Shown here in pieces: positions 28,501-38,618 of a DNA stretch of 64,000 nucleotides. Location of the stretch: NCBI GenBank assembly GCA_023053545.1, contig JAKZAN010000133.1, forward strand, positions 1 through 64,000. The letters are read 5' to 3'. The stretch is from Lepidurus packardi. Its lineage: Eukaryota; Arthropoda; Branchiopoda; Notostraca; Triopsidae. Position numbers and translations under genes: made by a program. Below the pieces are notes generated by a model. That model did no database searches. It saw nothing but the letters and a program-made list of their open reading frames with translations, and was not told the origin of the DNA. How positions within the stretch are numbered: the stretch's first letter is position 1; each line of letters opens with the position of its first letter.

Positions 28501-29704
28501 CAGACAGAACCCGAAACTTGTGGAATCTCTGCACAAGGCTACTGACATTATTCTCCAGGAAAACTAATATCATCTTCTAAACAGCCAGAACCAGTTCCTC
28601 TTCAACATGAAGAAGATCGACCTGCGCAACGTCCACTACCCCAAGATCAACGGCGAGAACATCCTCCCCTTCACTTGCGTCTACCGTTTCGACCTCCTCA
28701 GTCTCCTCTGTCCTTCCATCCTCCATGTCCGCGCCCTCCTCCTCTCTCTCGTGGTGGTGCTAGCCATGTCTTCGCCCGTCCTCCAAGTCAGCCTGATGAT
28801 TGTCATCAACTTCCCAGTGCTGCTGTACTTCGTGCGGGTCCGTCCGTTCACCTTCCAGTGGCGACGCATGCGTCTGCGTAACTACATGCGTATCTTCAAT
28901 GAAATGGGATTACTGTTTGTGGAAATAATGTTTCTAGTATACTCTGTGATGGAGTTTAATGAAGTGGGCGTTGGTTCAAAACAGAGGATGTCATCAGTAA
29001 TAAGCAATTGTATGCAGGTGATCCTTGCTCTCAACTTTATCTACCTGTTGATAAGGACATACGTGGAAGTAGAGGAGAAGATCTGGAACAGGTTTACACA
29101 AACTGCTTGTTTCAAGACCAACTTCCCAGAATTAGCACAACAGCTTGAATAAGAATCAATCAGACTCAATGGAGGCAGAGCCTTGACCCGGAGGTTGAAT
29201 CGCAAGGCTAAAGAGACCCTCAACAATATGTTCAAGAAACTCAAGCACCAGGCACTCGAATACAACTAGCTTAGACCTCTAGAGGATGAGAAGCTCAACC
29301 CAGCACCGTATGGCACGAATCCGCTGATATTCTTAGATAGCAGTCTCTCAGTCTCAAATACTCACTTTTCGCTCAATCGGAAGCAGCGCAAGAACATGAT
29401 TCAAAAACTGTTCTCGGCGTCGGGTCCAAAATAAGTGATGGATGAGGAGAAAGAATGGAAAGACCTAGCCAACGCATCATCCTCAGACCGCAGGCCCGAG
29501 GCGTTTAACAACCTGCAAGGCGACGACGAGAACTCCGTCTATGAAGACTATGAAGAGGAAATTGCGATAAAGTTGTCACAGGTGGAAAGGTTCTTCGTGA
29601 GCGGAGGGAACAGGAAGAAGGGGAAGAGGAGGGAAGAGAAGCCAGGGAGCTAGAAAGAAAGCAGCGAGTCGGGGGAAGGAGGTTTGATAGGCGAGTATCA
29701 ATGA
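13554..29704 (+). CDS. Giant cysteine-rich, multi-span surface protein, about 5340 aa (one internal frameshift)
   Basis: One 16.1-kb transcription unit without obvious introns. ATG 13554-13556 opens a signal peptide (PLLFFLILTLCLAQQC). Cysteine-rich furin/growth-factor-receptor-like repeats (CxxCxxxC, 'CVxxCPxGxFADxxTRxCV') then fill most of the protein up to 27.5 kb. Around 18.19-18.69 kb (residues about 1505-1670) a Cys-poor globular module interrupts them; it ends in WGIRDLTVS. From 27.55 to 27.87 kb there is a membrane-proximal beta-type module. From 27.9 to 29.15 kb there are about seven hydrophobic spans, for example GGYIFTFVFVISLLFAFV and VAISLIVFLIFLAVIALSLI. A charged cytoplasmic tail ends at TGA 29702-29704. 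At least 25 TAA/TAG codons are read as Gln. Frame 0 holds to about 16.62 kb and frame 2 from about 16.74 kb; without the extra 122 bp the gene has 5343 codons. Such proteins are typical large surface proteins of ciliates; role unknown. Confidence 0.82.
13861..16900 (+). repeat. Tandem array of near-identical 342-bp Cys-rich units in two blocks
   Basis: The motif 'acggcctgccggaccttct' recurs at 14079, 14421, 14763, 15288, 15630, 15972, 16314 and 16778. Spacing is exactly 342 bp (114 codons) within blocks. Each 342-bp unit is itself a pair of related 57-codon Cys-rich repeats (FCDVGRYPDLATKTC... and TCDTGRYPDSATRIC...). Copies appear identical or nearly so at the nucleotide level, in contrast to the strongly diverged repeats after 17 kb. 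This points to recent expansion or gene conversion. A whole block beginning at 13861 restarts at 15070, an offset of 1209 bp (403 codons). Confidence 0.9.
16501..16744 (+). repeat. 122-bp direct duplication that shifts the reading frame
   Basis: The segment starting 'cttgcgatacaggtcgatac' occurs at 16501 and again at 16623, a spacing of 122 bp, which is not a multiple of three. It ends with 'gccttgaatga' both times. As a result the frame used from 13554 and the frame used from 16.74 kb to the end differ. Read through the second copy, the protein loses its Cys pattern for about 40 codons. Possible causes are a real mutation in one copy of the locus, or misassembly inside near-identical repeats. 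Confidence 0.8.
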
Positions 29705-29947
29705 TCTATCTCTCTCATTACAATTTCACAAGATCTCAATGAATAATTTAGTTTAGCAAGTTCCATTCGAATAGAAAACTATTTTTTATCCGAAACAAAG
29801 TGGCTTATGTCGGAGTTTCGGACAGTAGCTTTCTTTCATCGATCACCCACATATAAATATACAAAGAGGCCTCGCCCGACTCCATTATAAAGTGGTATCA
29901 GTTTAATTTTATGTCCTCTACCTAGATCACATTGCATATCCTAGCCA

Positions 29948-31147
<1,200 letters not shown>

Positions 31148-31481
31148 GATAGAGTGTAGTTAAAGTTGTTGCGGACAAGTTTAATAGTGACTTGGCTAAT
31201 TAAACTCTGATATGTGGGATAACAGAAAGCAGAACATGAGTGATAAAAGCCGAGAGAATTGATAAGGTGGATATTTGCTATAGGTGGAAGGCAGAGGGAA
31301 AACACGTCTGAAACCAGCACAAACAGAGGCCTAGAGTTTATTTGGTCGGCTGTTATAACAGTGGCATATCGATAATATGGGATTGTTAGGCTGTCTGCGC
31401 CTGCAGTTGTTAGGACAGCATTAAGGAATATCGACACTTATATTTTATAGCCCATATCAGTCTGCTCGCATTTAGTGTCCC
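31148..31481. other. Divergent intergenic region, 334 bp
   Basis: This holds the two promoters of the protease (minus) and the adaptin-ear-like gene (plus). It is AT-richer than the flanking coding DNA. A long antisense open frame from 30967 to 31437 overlaps the protease coding exon and shows no codon-like character outside it, so it is not called. No specific motif was identified. Confidence 0.45.
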
Positions 31482-34400
31482 ATGAACTTCGACCTCAGCG
31501 CCTTCGATCAAAAGGTAACTCCCTCTTCGGCACCCCTTCCCCTTCTAGAAAAGTGAAATCCTCGGCCAGTTCGACGCCTTCTGGGATAACAAGAACTTCG
31601 AAATTAATAACAAAAGCTTCTTCTCCGACAAGCATTCCGAAAATGGTGACAGCCCCGACCCCTTTGCGAGTCGCCTTCACTAAAACCCTTTTCACAAACC
31701 CTCGGGTTTCGGCGAAGATGACTTCCCCACCCATCAGCCCAACCAATAATAAGTCAACATGTTCTTCAGCTCTAACTCTCGTCCCCGTCTCTCGGCAACT
31801 CGCAAGTCTCAGCAAAGCATTAATGGTATTGGTTTCGGCGACGCCGCTCCCAATCAGGATGAAGGCAAATCCCTCTCGCTTGGAGACTTCGGAGACCCGG
31901 AAGACAATAGCAGAGTCGAGCAATCAGGTATTTCAGAAAGGTTTAACGTCCCTAAGGACTCCAAAGCCTCGCAGGAAATGTGGGAGCGTGAGGACAACTT
32001 GGGCAGCATGAACGAGTCACGCAACCTGGACGACATCTCTTTTGAGAACCAGCCTCCAGGTTTTTCCAAGATTTCGAGAGGATTCGTTTTTTAAAAGGAG
32101 ATGAAGGAAGTTTACCAGTCAACCGATGACAGTTTCCTGAAGCTCAAAGCAGAGCTAGCCAAGCCAAAGCCAAAAGACTTTAGATAGTTCTTCAAAGAAC
32201 TCAGTGACGAGAATCGCAAAGAAGAGATGATGGAAGACTCATTCTTGAAGCGATCCAAGTACCACTCACGAGAAGAGTTCGAAGAGTATATTAAAACCCT
32301 GAAGCATGAGAAGAGAAGACGCGAAGAAGAGCATCAGAGACAGGTCACGCAGGTGCCCACGCGTGATATTCTCAACAGCATCAACCGTGTGCCAACAACG
32401 AAATCTATCTCGGGTACAGAGAGTCCGTGGAGGGACTTCTCTAAAAAGCAAGAAACAGAAAGCCAGAACCCAGACAATTTTGACTGGAACGAAAAACCCA
32501 TCAGCGACCTTGAAATCCATGGGATTATGTCTAAGGAGACGATGAAAGTTCTAGGAAGCAACCAAAGAATAGAAAGCGTAAAACAGGAGACGTCAATCAT
32601 AAATAATGGAGCGCCAAGCAAACCCAAAGAACAAGAACTGGAGTCTGCAGGCACATCCAGTTTTTCCAAAGCCAATAGTCTCAATATCAATGAGTGGAAC
32701 TTCGGCTCAGAGCTCAATAAGAAGTCAGAGTCCAGCAAGCAGTCCAGCAAGCAGCCCAGCCACCTCATGGTACAGCCTTCCACCCTTCAGATGGAGGACG
32801 AAGACGAATACGATTGGGAAAAACAGGCAGAAATTAAGCAGCAGAAAATGGACCGTATAGAGGCCATCCCCCAGAAACTGCAGAAACCTCCCAGTCTTAA
32901 CCTGGGATCTTCAGCGCTGCCCCAAGTTCTTGAAATAGGGTCTTCGGGAAACATCATATCGGCAGATATGAAGAACCCTGACTTCGATACTTTGGATGCT
33001 GATGGCTTACACAATCAATTCGAGTCTTTTGACAATAATGATCAGAATGACTTCTTTTCAGACACCGATTTGGGCAGGTCTAATCCCCAACCTCAGCAGC
33101 CCCAAGAAACTCCCAAGTAGCTACCAAAGAAAGGACAGAAAAAGTAGTTGACAGCCATCAGAGAAGAGAACTCGAATTTGTTCGAAAAAACAGTCGAGGA
33201 AGAACGCATGGGCAAGGTGATCAAAAACTATGAGAAGCTGCAGCAGAACTACGAGTCACTTATGAACCAGTTACGTTCGAGTTCGCAGGGCCAGCAAAAA
33301 ATCCTGGATGAGCTAATGATCCTGCGGCGTGAATGCAAGACGAAGGAATAGACTGTAGAGAAGACGATCGAAGTGAAAGAGCTGGTGAGGTAGAAAAAGA
33401 AGGATTAACAAATGCACGAAATCAAGAAGATAGTCGAACAACAATCAGAGCGAACGACAATCGAAAAGGAAATCAGGGAACGAATTGCCAAAATGGAAGA
33501 AGTAGTCAAGACCAGCTTCCAGGAACTCAGTACAGGGCCCACGCCTCCCAACCTCATCTGGGTCAACCCAGAGCTCCAGAAAGCACCATAGAAATCTGTA
33601 CATCCCCCGAAAGACAGCGAGAATAGTAGTCACAGAGATAATTTCAGTGAAGTGGCGTCTGATTCGCAGGTGTCCCAGAAATCGTATGGAAACCCGGTAG
33701 GATTCCAAGTGCCCAAGAAGCCATCTGCCTCGATAAAACCGATCGAGACTGAAGAAATCTACTCCCCACTTCAGTTGAAACTCGAAAACATGCCTGGCTC
33801 CCCCTTCGTAGCGCTTTCGGAAAGTCCTGCTGCTCATCACAATAATTATTTTAGAGACTCCCTAAAAAAACTGAATCTCGCCAACTCTGCCAGACGCTAT
33901 TCTTCCGGCGAGTTGTACACTCCGAAGCACATCGTCCAAGCTGATCACTATCTACGGGCTGCCTGCGTGCAGGAGCAATGCATAATCTACGAGTCCTTTG
34001 ACTTCTTGGTCCACGCTCGCTATAGCTCAAGTACCACCAATGCTCTGAGCAAAAAGCGATGCTGCAAAATAAGCGTCAGTCTACGCAATAAGACAATCCT
34101 GAGCCTGAACGACGTTATCGTGGTGGTCTACGGGTGTTTGGGCGAACAGCTGAGCATCAGTCCTTCTAAAATCTGGGCGCAACAACTCCGAACTCAGTAG
34201 GTTCTCGGGTTTGACGTTTATCTATAGAATATCAACCCGTAAAGCCACCACCTTAACATGCAAATATGTTACAAGACAGAGAACATGCTACGCAAGAAGA
34301 TAGAAGTAAGAGTGCCTCGGCCTGTCACAAAGTTCCTGGACCTCCAGTTCACACACGAAGAACAGTTCCGCTAGATCTGGGACGACCTGGGCAACGAGCT

Positions 34401-34935
34401 GGTCGTAGAGGCGAAGCTGCTCAACTTCAAACTAATCAAGTCCAGCGAAGATATCAAGATGATACTACCCTTCATAGAAGTAAATCCATTCACAGTCATA
34501 TCTTTAGATAAGCTAATAAGAGGAGACAGAGTTCGGATACGGGCTGCTGTTCAACGTGATGAATTGCGCTGGGCTGTTCCTGCTGAAGCTGAGGTGTTCG
34601 ACGGACGGCCGAGCCTCTCTGCATGTGAAGTACGAGGCGTCGCAGTCGCGGCCATACGCGTAACAGATTCTGGACCTACTGAACTGCATCCTGTATATGT
34701 GAAGGTTTACTGGAAGAAAGTCTAAGAGTAGTTTTTAATCGCACCTGGATTTAATTTATATCGCAAGGACACAGCATATTACACTGATTACAACTAGCAA
34801 TAAATTTTAGTGCCTCTACTTCTCCCTACACTTATTTCTAATCCGTCCAGTCCCTCTCACCATGGCAGACCTCAACGCCTCCCACACCCTCAACAACTCC
34901 ATCTCCAAACAGAAGTTCTCCTTCCCCAAAGCTGA
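31482..34935 (+). CDS. Coiled-coil protein with adaptin appendage-like C terminus; 3' end unresolved
   Basis: ATG 31482-31484; a 34-nt intron at 31515-31548 after 11 codons; then one open frame. The N-terminal 650 residues are polar and probably disordered, with repeated Phe-containing short motifs (DNFDWNEK, EYDWEKQ, FGDFGDP-like). A coiled coil follows near 33.15-33.5 kb. The last 250 residues resemble a clathrin-adaptor ear: beta-rich segments around KISVSLRNKTILSLNDVIVV, then KFLDLQFTHEEQFRQIWDDL and VNPFTVISLDKLIRGD. This hints at vesicle coat or cargo adaptor work, by fold resemblance only. The domain-like sequence ends near VKVYWKKV, where TAA lies at 34723-34725. If TAA is Gln, the first in-frame TGA is 34933-34935, which overlaps the next gene's start at 34862. 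Either splicing is missed or termination differs here. Confidence 0.65.
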
Positions 34936-35812
34936 ACGATTCCTGCCTCCCGTCAAGCCACCGTACCTACTCCCATCGCTTTACCTGTTTACCCTCTCAG
35001 ATGCGACCAGTCCTACTACGACATCCCCGGTACCCGCGTCAGCCGTACCACTTCCTTCGGTAAAGGCAACAAGACCAAAATGGAGCTCGATAAGAAAGAC
35101 ATCCCTCCTCCTAACACCTACACGATTCATAGTGATTTCTAGCTTCTAGACAGTAAACGCAGAGGATTCTCCTTCGGCGCAGGCCGCTACGTACCTTCTC
35201 AAGCCAAAATGCAAATAACAACACTCTTACCTTTTTTGAAACTTATAGTAAGTCAATGGAGGACCCTTGTAGAACGTCAAGCTACTCGCCAAGCTACCAG
35301 GTCCTGGCTAATATCCTCTCAGATCTACTCTCGAAGGCAGAACCACAGTACTTCGGTCCAGACTCCCAGACACCAGTATGTCGGGTAGCAAGCTTGTCCC
35401 AGGACCAGGAGCTTATGACTTTACTCCATCAATAAATCCTCGCGGCGAATACTTACTTTCGAAGTTCCGAAACTCGTACTGCCGAACCATATCGCCACCT
35501 TCACACAATAGTCAAAACAACAGCAGGGCCCTAACTGACAATACCTTGAAAAACCCAGGTCCTGGACAATGTAAATAACTATCATAAAAGCGATGTACGT
35601 GATATAGATGACAGCCAAATGACTATTGATCCCGAGGGACAGTACTTCTTGTCGAAGATGAAGAACAGCCAAGTGCGGACGTTCGGGAAGTCGCGAAGAC
35701 CCAGTCTGGGGGGGAAGACGATCAGTCCAGGCCCAGGCGCATAGTAAGAGACTATTTTATATCGTAACTGTGGTGTGTGTGCAGCAACAACTATTCGGAG
35801 TTCGGACAGTGA
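34862..35812 (+). CDS. SHIPPO/STPGP-repeat protein, 258 aa
   Basis: Sperm-tail PG-rich repeat (SHIPPO) protein, a family of microtubule-associated proteins common in cilia and flagella. ATG 34862-34864. Introns at 34963-35000 (38 nt), 35191-35248 (58 nt), 35571-35607 (37 nt) and 35744-35784 (41 nt); TGA 35810-35812; 259 codons remain. Repeat signatures are KLPGPGQYPL, KLVPGPGAYDF, KNPGPGQYD and SPGPGAYNNYSEFGQ at the C terminus, interleaved with FSFPKAERF- and FSFGAGRY-like strands. Each splice restores a repeat that would otherwise be broken, for example PGPGQ/YD and PGPGA/YN. TAA codes Gln in PGPGQY. It probably lines or decorates axonemal or cortical microtubules. Confidence 0.85.
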
Positions 35813-35960
35813 GACAGGATCGAGTCGGCAGCCAGGACGCCCAGACTATTTATATACAGCAATCTTAACTTTTCCCTTTCCTAATAAATTCTAAATTTTC
35901 TATCCCGCCTTTTAAATTCTATTTTTACTTTCAGTCACCTTTAAGACCCATACCCACCAA

Positions 35961-36647
35961 ATGCATCCCAGTCGTCTCTTCAAAAAGCCCCCAAAACCCA
36001 TTCCTCGCCAGCGACTCTTCATCCACCTTTATGAAGGCAGGTCATACTACAAGGTTTCATACGATGGCTTGCCTGAAGATTCAGATTCCTCAAGCCTACA
36101 TTTCTCGCACCAGTTATCGCACTCTCCTCACAGAAATCTTCACGCTACTCATCATGAATTGCCCCATCATGACCCTCCAAAACTGAAGCGAAAGAAGAAC
36201 CCTCCGAAGCTCACAGAGTTGAACTAAGCCAGAATCATGGTCGAAAGCTCACCCTAATTATTGAGGATACCCATTGAATTCTCGATTCTGCTGAAAGAAG
36301 CTCCGAATGGGCCATTAACACTTTTCCAAAAGCCAGATACTTTCACTGATCCTCCAATAATGATGATTCTACCGATTCCCAGACTCTTTCAGATTGTAGT
36401 TCGGAGTGGTGTGCCAGGCCTGCCGAAGCCAGTCAAATACGAAGTTATCGATGAGGAGCACCTGCATGATCATGACATCAGCGAGAACAGCGACGTTATG
36501 GTCATTAAAGGCAAGAAAAAGGGAAGAGAGAGGAAGGGCGACGATGAGGGGGGAAACGATGGGAAGTCCAATGATGAGAAAGATAGTATGATTATGGTGA
36601 GTAGCATGGAGTCGGGAGTTGGAGCTACCGCAGCAGACTTTATATGA
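35961..36647 (+). CDS. Uncharacterised basic protein, 228 aa
   Basis: Single exon from ATG 35961-35963 to TGA 36645-36647. The N terminus is Pro/Lys-rich (FKKPPKPIPRQRLF), followed by a His-rich segment (HHELPHHDPP). A compact segment near 36.26-36.48 kb (LRIPIEFSILLKEAPNGPL, RLFQIVVRSGVPGLPKPVKY) could be a small beta domain. The C terminus is a charged Lys/Asp/Glu/Gly tract (KGKKKGRERKGDDEGG). TAA codons at 36225-36227 and 36254-36256 are read as Gln. I recognise no family. Confidence 0.6.
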
Positions 36648-36823
36648 TAGACTTCGGAACCGGAGGGGCGTGCACGACAGGAATCGGCCGCCAGTCGTGA
36701 AAGTGGAAGAGGCCTGACCCACCAAAACACTGAGTTTAAGCCCTATGCTTGCTTTTATAAATATTTTGTCTAGTACAATAATTTTTCCTACTATCAAATA
36801 CTCACCCATCACCCATATCTAAA

Positions 36824-38101
36824 ATGATTTCTTCGTCCGAGGCTACCATACTGCCCATCACTCCAGATATTTCAATCGAAGTGCCACCAGTCTTCGTATC
36901 CGACGCCTCCTAGGAAATATCGAGAATTGTAGGTTCCAACAAGCTTAGCGACTTCCTCCGATAGGGCAACCTGGAGACTCGCAAGAAGAAATGGTAGGCG
37001 CTGGTGGCAAGTCAGTGTAACCGGTTCGAATCACTCGTGCTTTATGGCTTTGTCTTCGAGAGCATGGGTTTCCTGCTGCGCCTTGACTTGAGAAAGACTA
37101 AAAAACTGAATTTGAGTAAGATCCTTTTCTGATTAGTGTTTAGGCAACAACTCTCTTCCCATTTTATAGTTTTTGGAAGCTGTGGACTGTCCCAGTTTGC
37201 GAGAACTCAACCTCATGTCAACCTCGGTGCGAGATATTTCCTGTCTTTCCAGAGTCCGTTTCCCGCTGCTCGAAAGCCTCTATCTCGGTAAGTCCTCTTG
37301 ACCATAATGTGCAGGTTGTAACACAATCACAGACATTAAGGTGCTCAGAAACTGCGACTTCCCCCGGCTGAGGTGTCTCTTCCTATGTAATCTATGCAGC
37401 TTAAACATTTAGTTAGAAACTGGATAATCGACATCCAAGTTGTGGGCTACCTGCGGTTTCCGCAATTGCGTCTACTGTATTTGGGTAACTTCTACACCGC
37501 AACCGGAAGAATGCAACTTAATTGAAGACATTTCGACCTTGAAGCGCATGGACTTTCCTCTTCTGCAATAACTGAGATTAGGTAATCTTTGCGCTGCTCA
37601 TATGTTTAGCTTTTAATCGGATCGTGGGCATCACGGCTCTGCAGTATTTGTCGTGCCAGGAACTAAGAGTGCTAAGCCTGAGTAAGTATCGACCTTTGCT
37701 GATGTACAGACAACAACTGTGTGGGCATGAACGGAATGCGGGACTTCATCAAAATGTACAGGAAGGGGACGGAGCATGGGAATCCTTTGCCGAAACTGAA
37801 GAGCATCGACTTGCGTAAATCCGATCTCGTAATATTTGATAGACGGAAACCGGATCAGCGACCCCTAGTTGCTGCGTGGAACAGACTACCTCATCGCTGG
37901 ATGACCAAAGGATCAGACATTAACGCATTTGTAATTAACTTGTATACGAAATACAACTAAATCATGATGGGCAGCGTCTATGGGTGCTTGCAGAACCAGG
38001 GAAAATAGGCTAGTATTTTTTATGGGACTTTCAGATTTGAATATAAAATTTCCTAGTAAGAATTCCAATCGAGGAGACTTTCGCTTTCATTACCAGTATG
38101 A
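36824..38101 (+). CDS. Leucine-rich-repeat protein, 371 aa
   Basis: ATG 36824-36826, TGA 38099-38101. Six tiny introns were placed: 37116-37143, 37288-37314, 37387-37412, 37485-37509, 37582-37609 and 37682-37709 (25-28 nt each); 372 codons remain. The exons join into regular LRRs: LRKTKKLNLSNNSLPILQF, CPSLRELNLMSTSVRDISCL, FPLLESLYLGCNTITDIKVL, FPRLRCLFLFRNWIIDIQVV, FPQLRLLYLECNLIEDISTL, FPLLQQLRLAFNRIVGITAL and CQELRVLSLNNN. Several introns sit at the same place in the repeat, just after the LxL strand, which suggests the repeats and their introns duplicated together. A polar N-terminal region and a short C-terminal cap flank the repeats. Probably a protein-binding scaffold; partner unknown. 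Confidence 0.8.
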
Positions 38102-38172
38102 GGGTTATTAAATCGGCTCGGCTCTCCCACACTATATTCATTAAATTCCTACAAAAATATCTCACACTCGAC

Positions 38173-38439
38173 ATGACAACCATCTATATCGAATACTGCG
38201 GTGGATGAGGCTACAGAAGACCAGCCCAGGAGGTCGAGAGACAGATTCGCCAAAAGCTCCCTAACTGTCCTCCCATCGAACTCGCCTCCGCCCAGACACT
38301 CACCTCCCTCATCGAGGTGTTTGTGGTCAAGAACGGCCAAAGGACCAAGGTGTGGAGTCGAGGCAGACAGGATACCGTGGAAAGGGTCGATGAAATCGTG
38401 CAAAACCTGCAATCGGAGCTGCAGAGAAGTGAGAAGTGA
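38173..38439 (+). CDS. SelW: Selenoprotein W-like protein with in-frame UGA (selenocysteine)
   Basis: Small thioredoxin-like-fold redox protein of the Rdx/SelW family, 88 residues counting Sec. ATG 38173-38175 and TGA 38437-38439. Codon 12 is TGA (38206-38208), within IEYCGG-U-GYRRPAQEVERQ. This is the family's CxxU motif directly after the first beta strand, where relatives have Cys or Sec. The rest fits: basic helix, LTSLIEVFVVKNGQRTKVWSR strand region, and a C-terminal helix VERVDEIVQNLQSEL. Length matches SelW (about 87 aa). No intron. A SECIS-like hairpin lies in the 3' region at 38467-38535. The gene is tightly packed, only 71 bp after the LRR gene's stop. In this genome TGA is otherwise the stop codon, so decoding must depend on the SECIS. 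Confidence 0.92.
38206..38208 (+). other. UGA decoded as selenocysteine
   Basis: In-frame TGA at codon 12 of the selenoprotein W gene, at the U of the CxxU redox motif. Translation downstream continues as typical SelW sequence for 76 more residues. Confidence 0.9.
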
Positions 38440-38466
38440 GAAGTGAGAAGTGAGTGAGTTGATGAG

Positions 38467-38535
38467 GAGGAATTCCTTAATGATAGTCCAATACTAAACC
38501 TACAGGAGGATCGGGCTTGAAACCAGGAGTTTCTC
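38467..38535 (+). promoter_or_regulatory. SECIS element (type II-like)
   Basis: Pairing worked out by hand. Helix I: 38467-38476 with 38526-38535, ten pairs including two G-U. Internal loop: 38477-38479 / 38522-38525. Non-Watson-Crick quartet: AUGA at 38480-38483 plus U38484 facing UGAA at 38518-38521, giving the two tandem G-A pairs and a U-U. Helix II: 38485-38489 with 38513-38517, then 38491-38492 with 38510-38511 and 38494-38495 with 38507-38508, with two mismatches. Unpaired AAA at 38496-38498. Mini-stem CC 38499-38500 / GG 38505-38506 closing a UACA loop. This is the eukaryotic SECIS layout, form 2, placed 28 nt after the stop codon. Confidence 0.9.
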
Positions 38536-38618
38536 ATTATATATGACTCGATATGCTATCATCCATTTGTAAGAATCGAATACTTTAGATTATCTCTCCC
38601 CATCGTAAGGGTGGTTTC

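Noticed and set aside
13554-29704. Giardia-type variant surface protein
   Set aside because: The CxxC-rich look is similar, but the protein has about seven C-terminal spans, a globular insert and a charged tail, and the genome uses introns and the ciliate code.
31482-35812. One fused gene joining the adaptin-ear-like and SHIPPO genes through a 16-nt intron at 34.7 kb
   Set aside because: It would translate AT-rich, UTR-like sequence, and the SHIPPO gene has its own well-placed ATG with normal upstream context.
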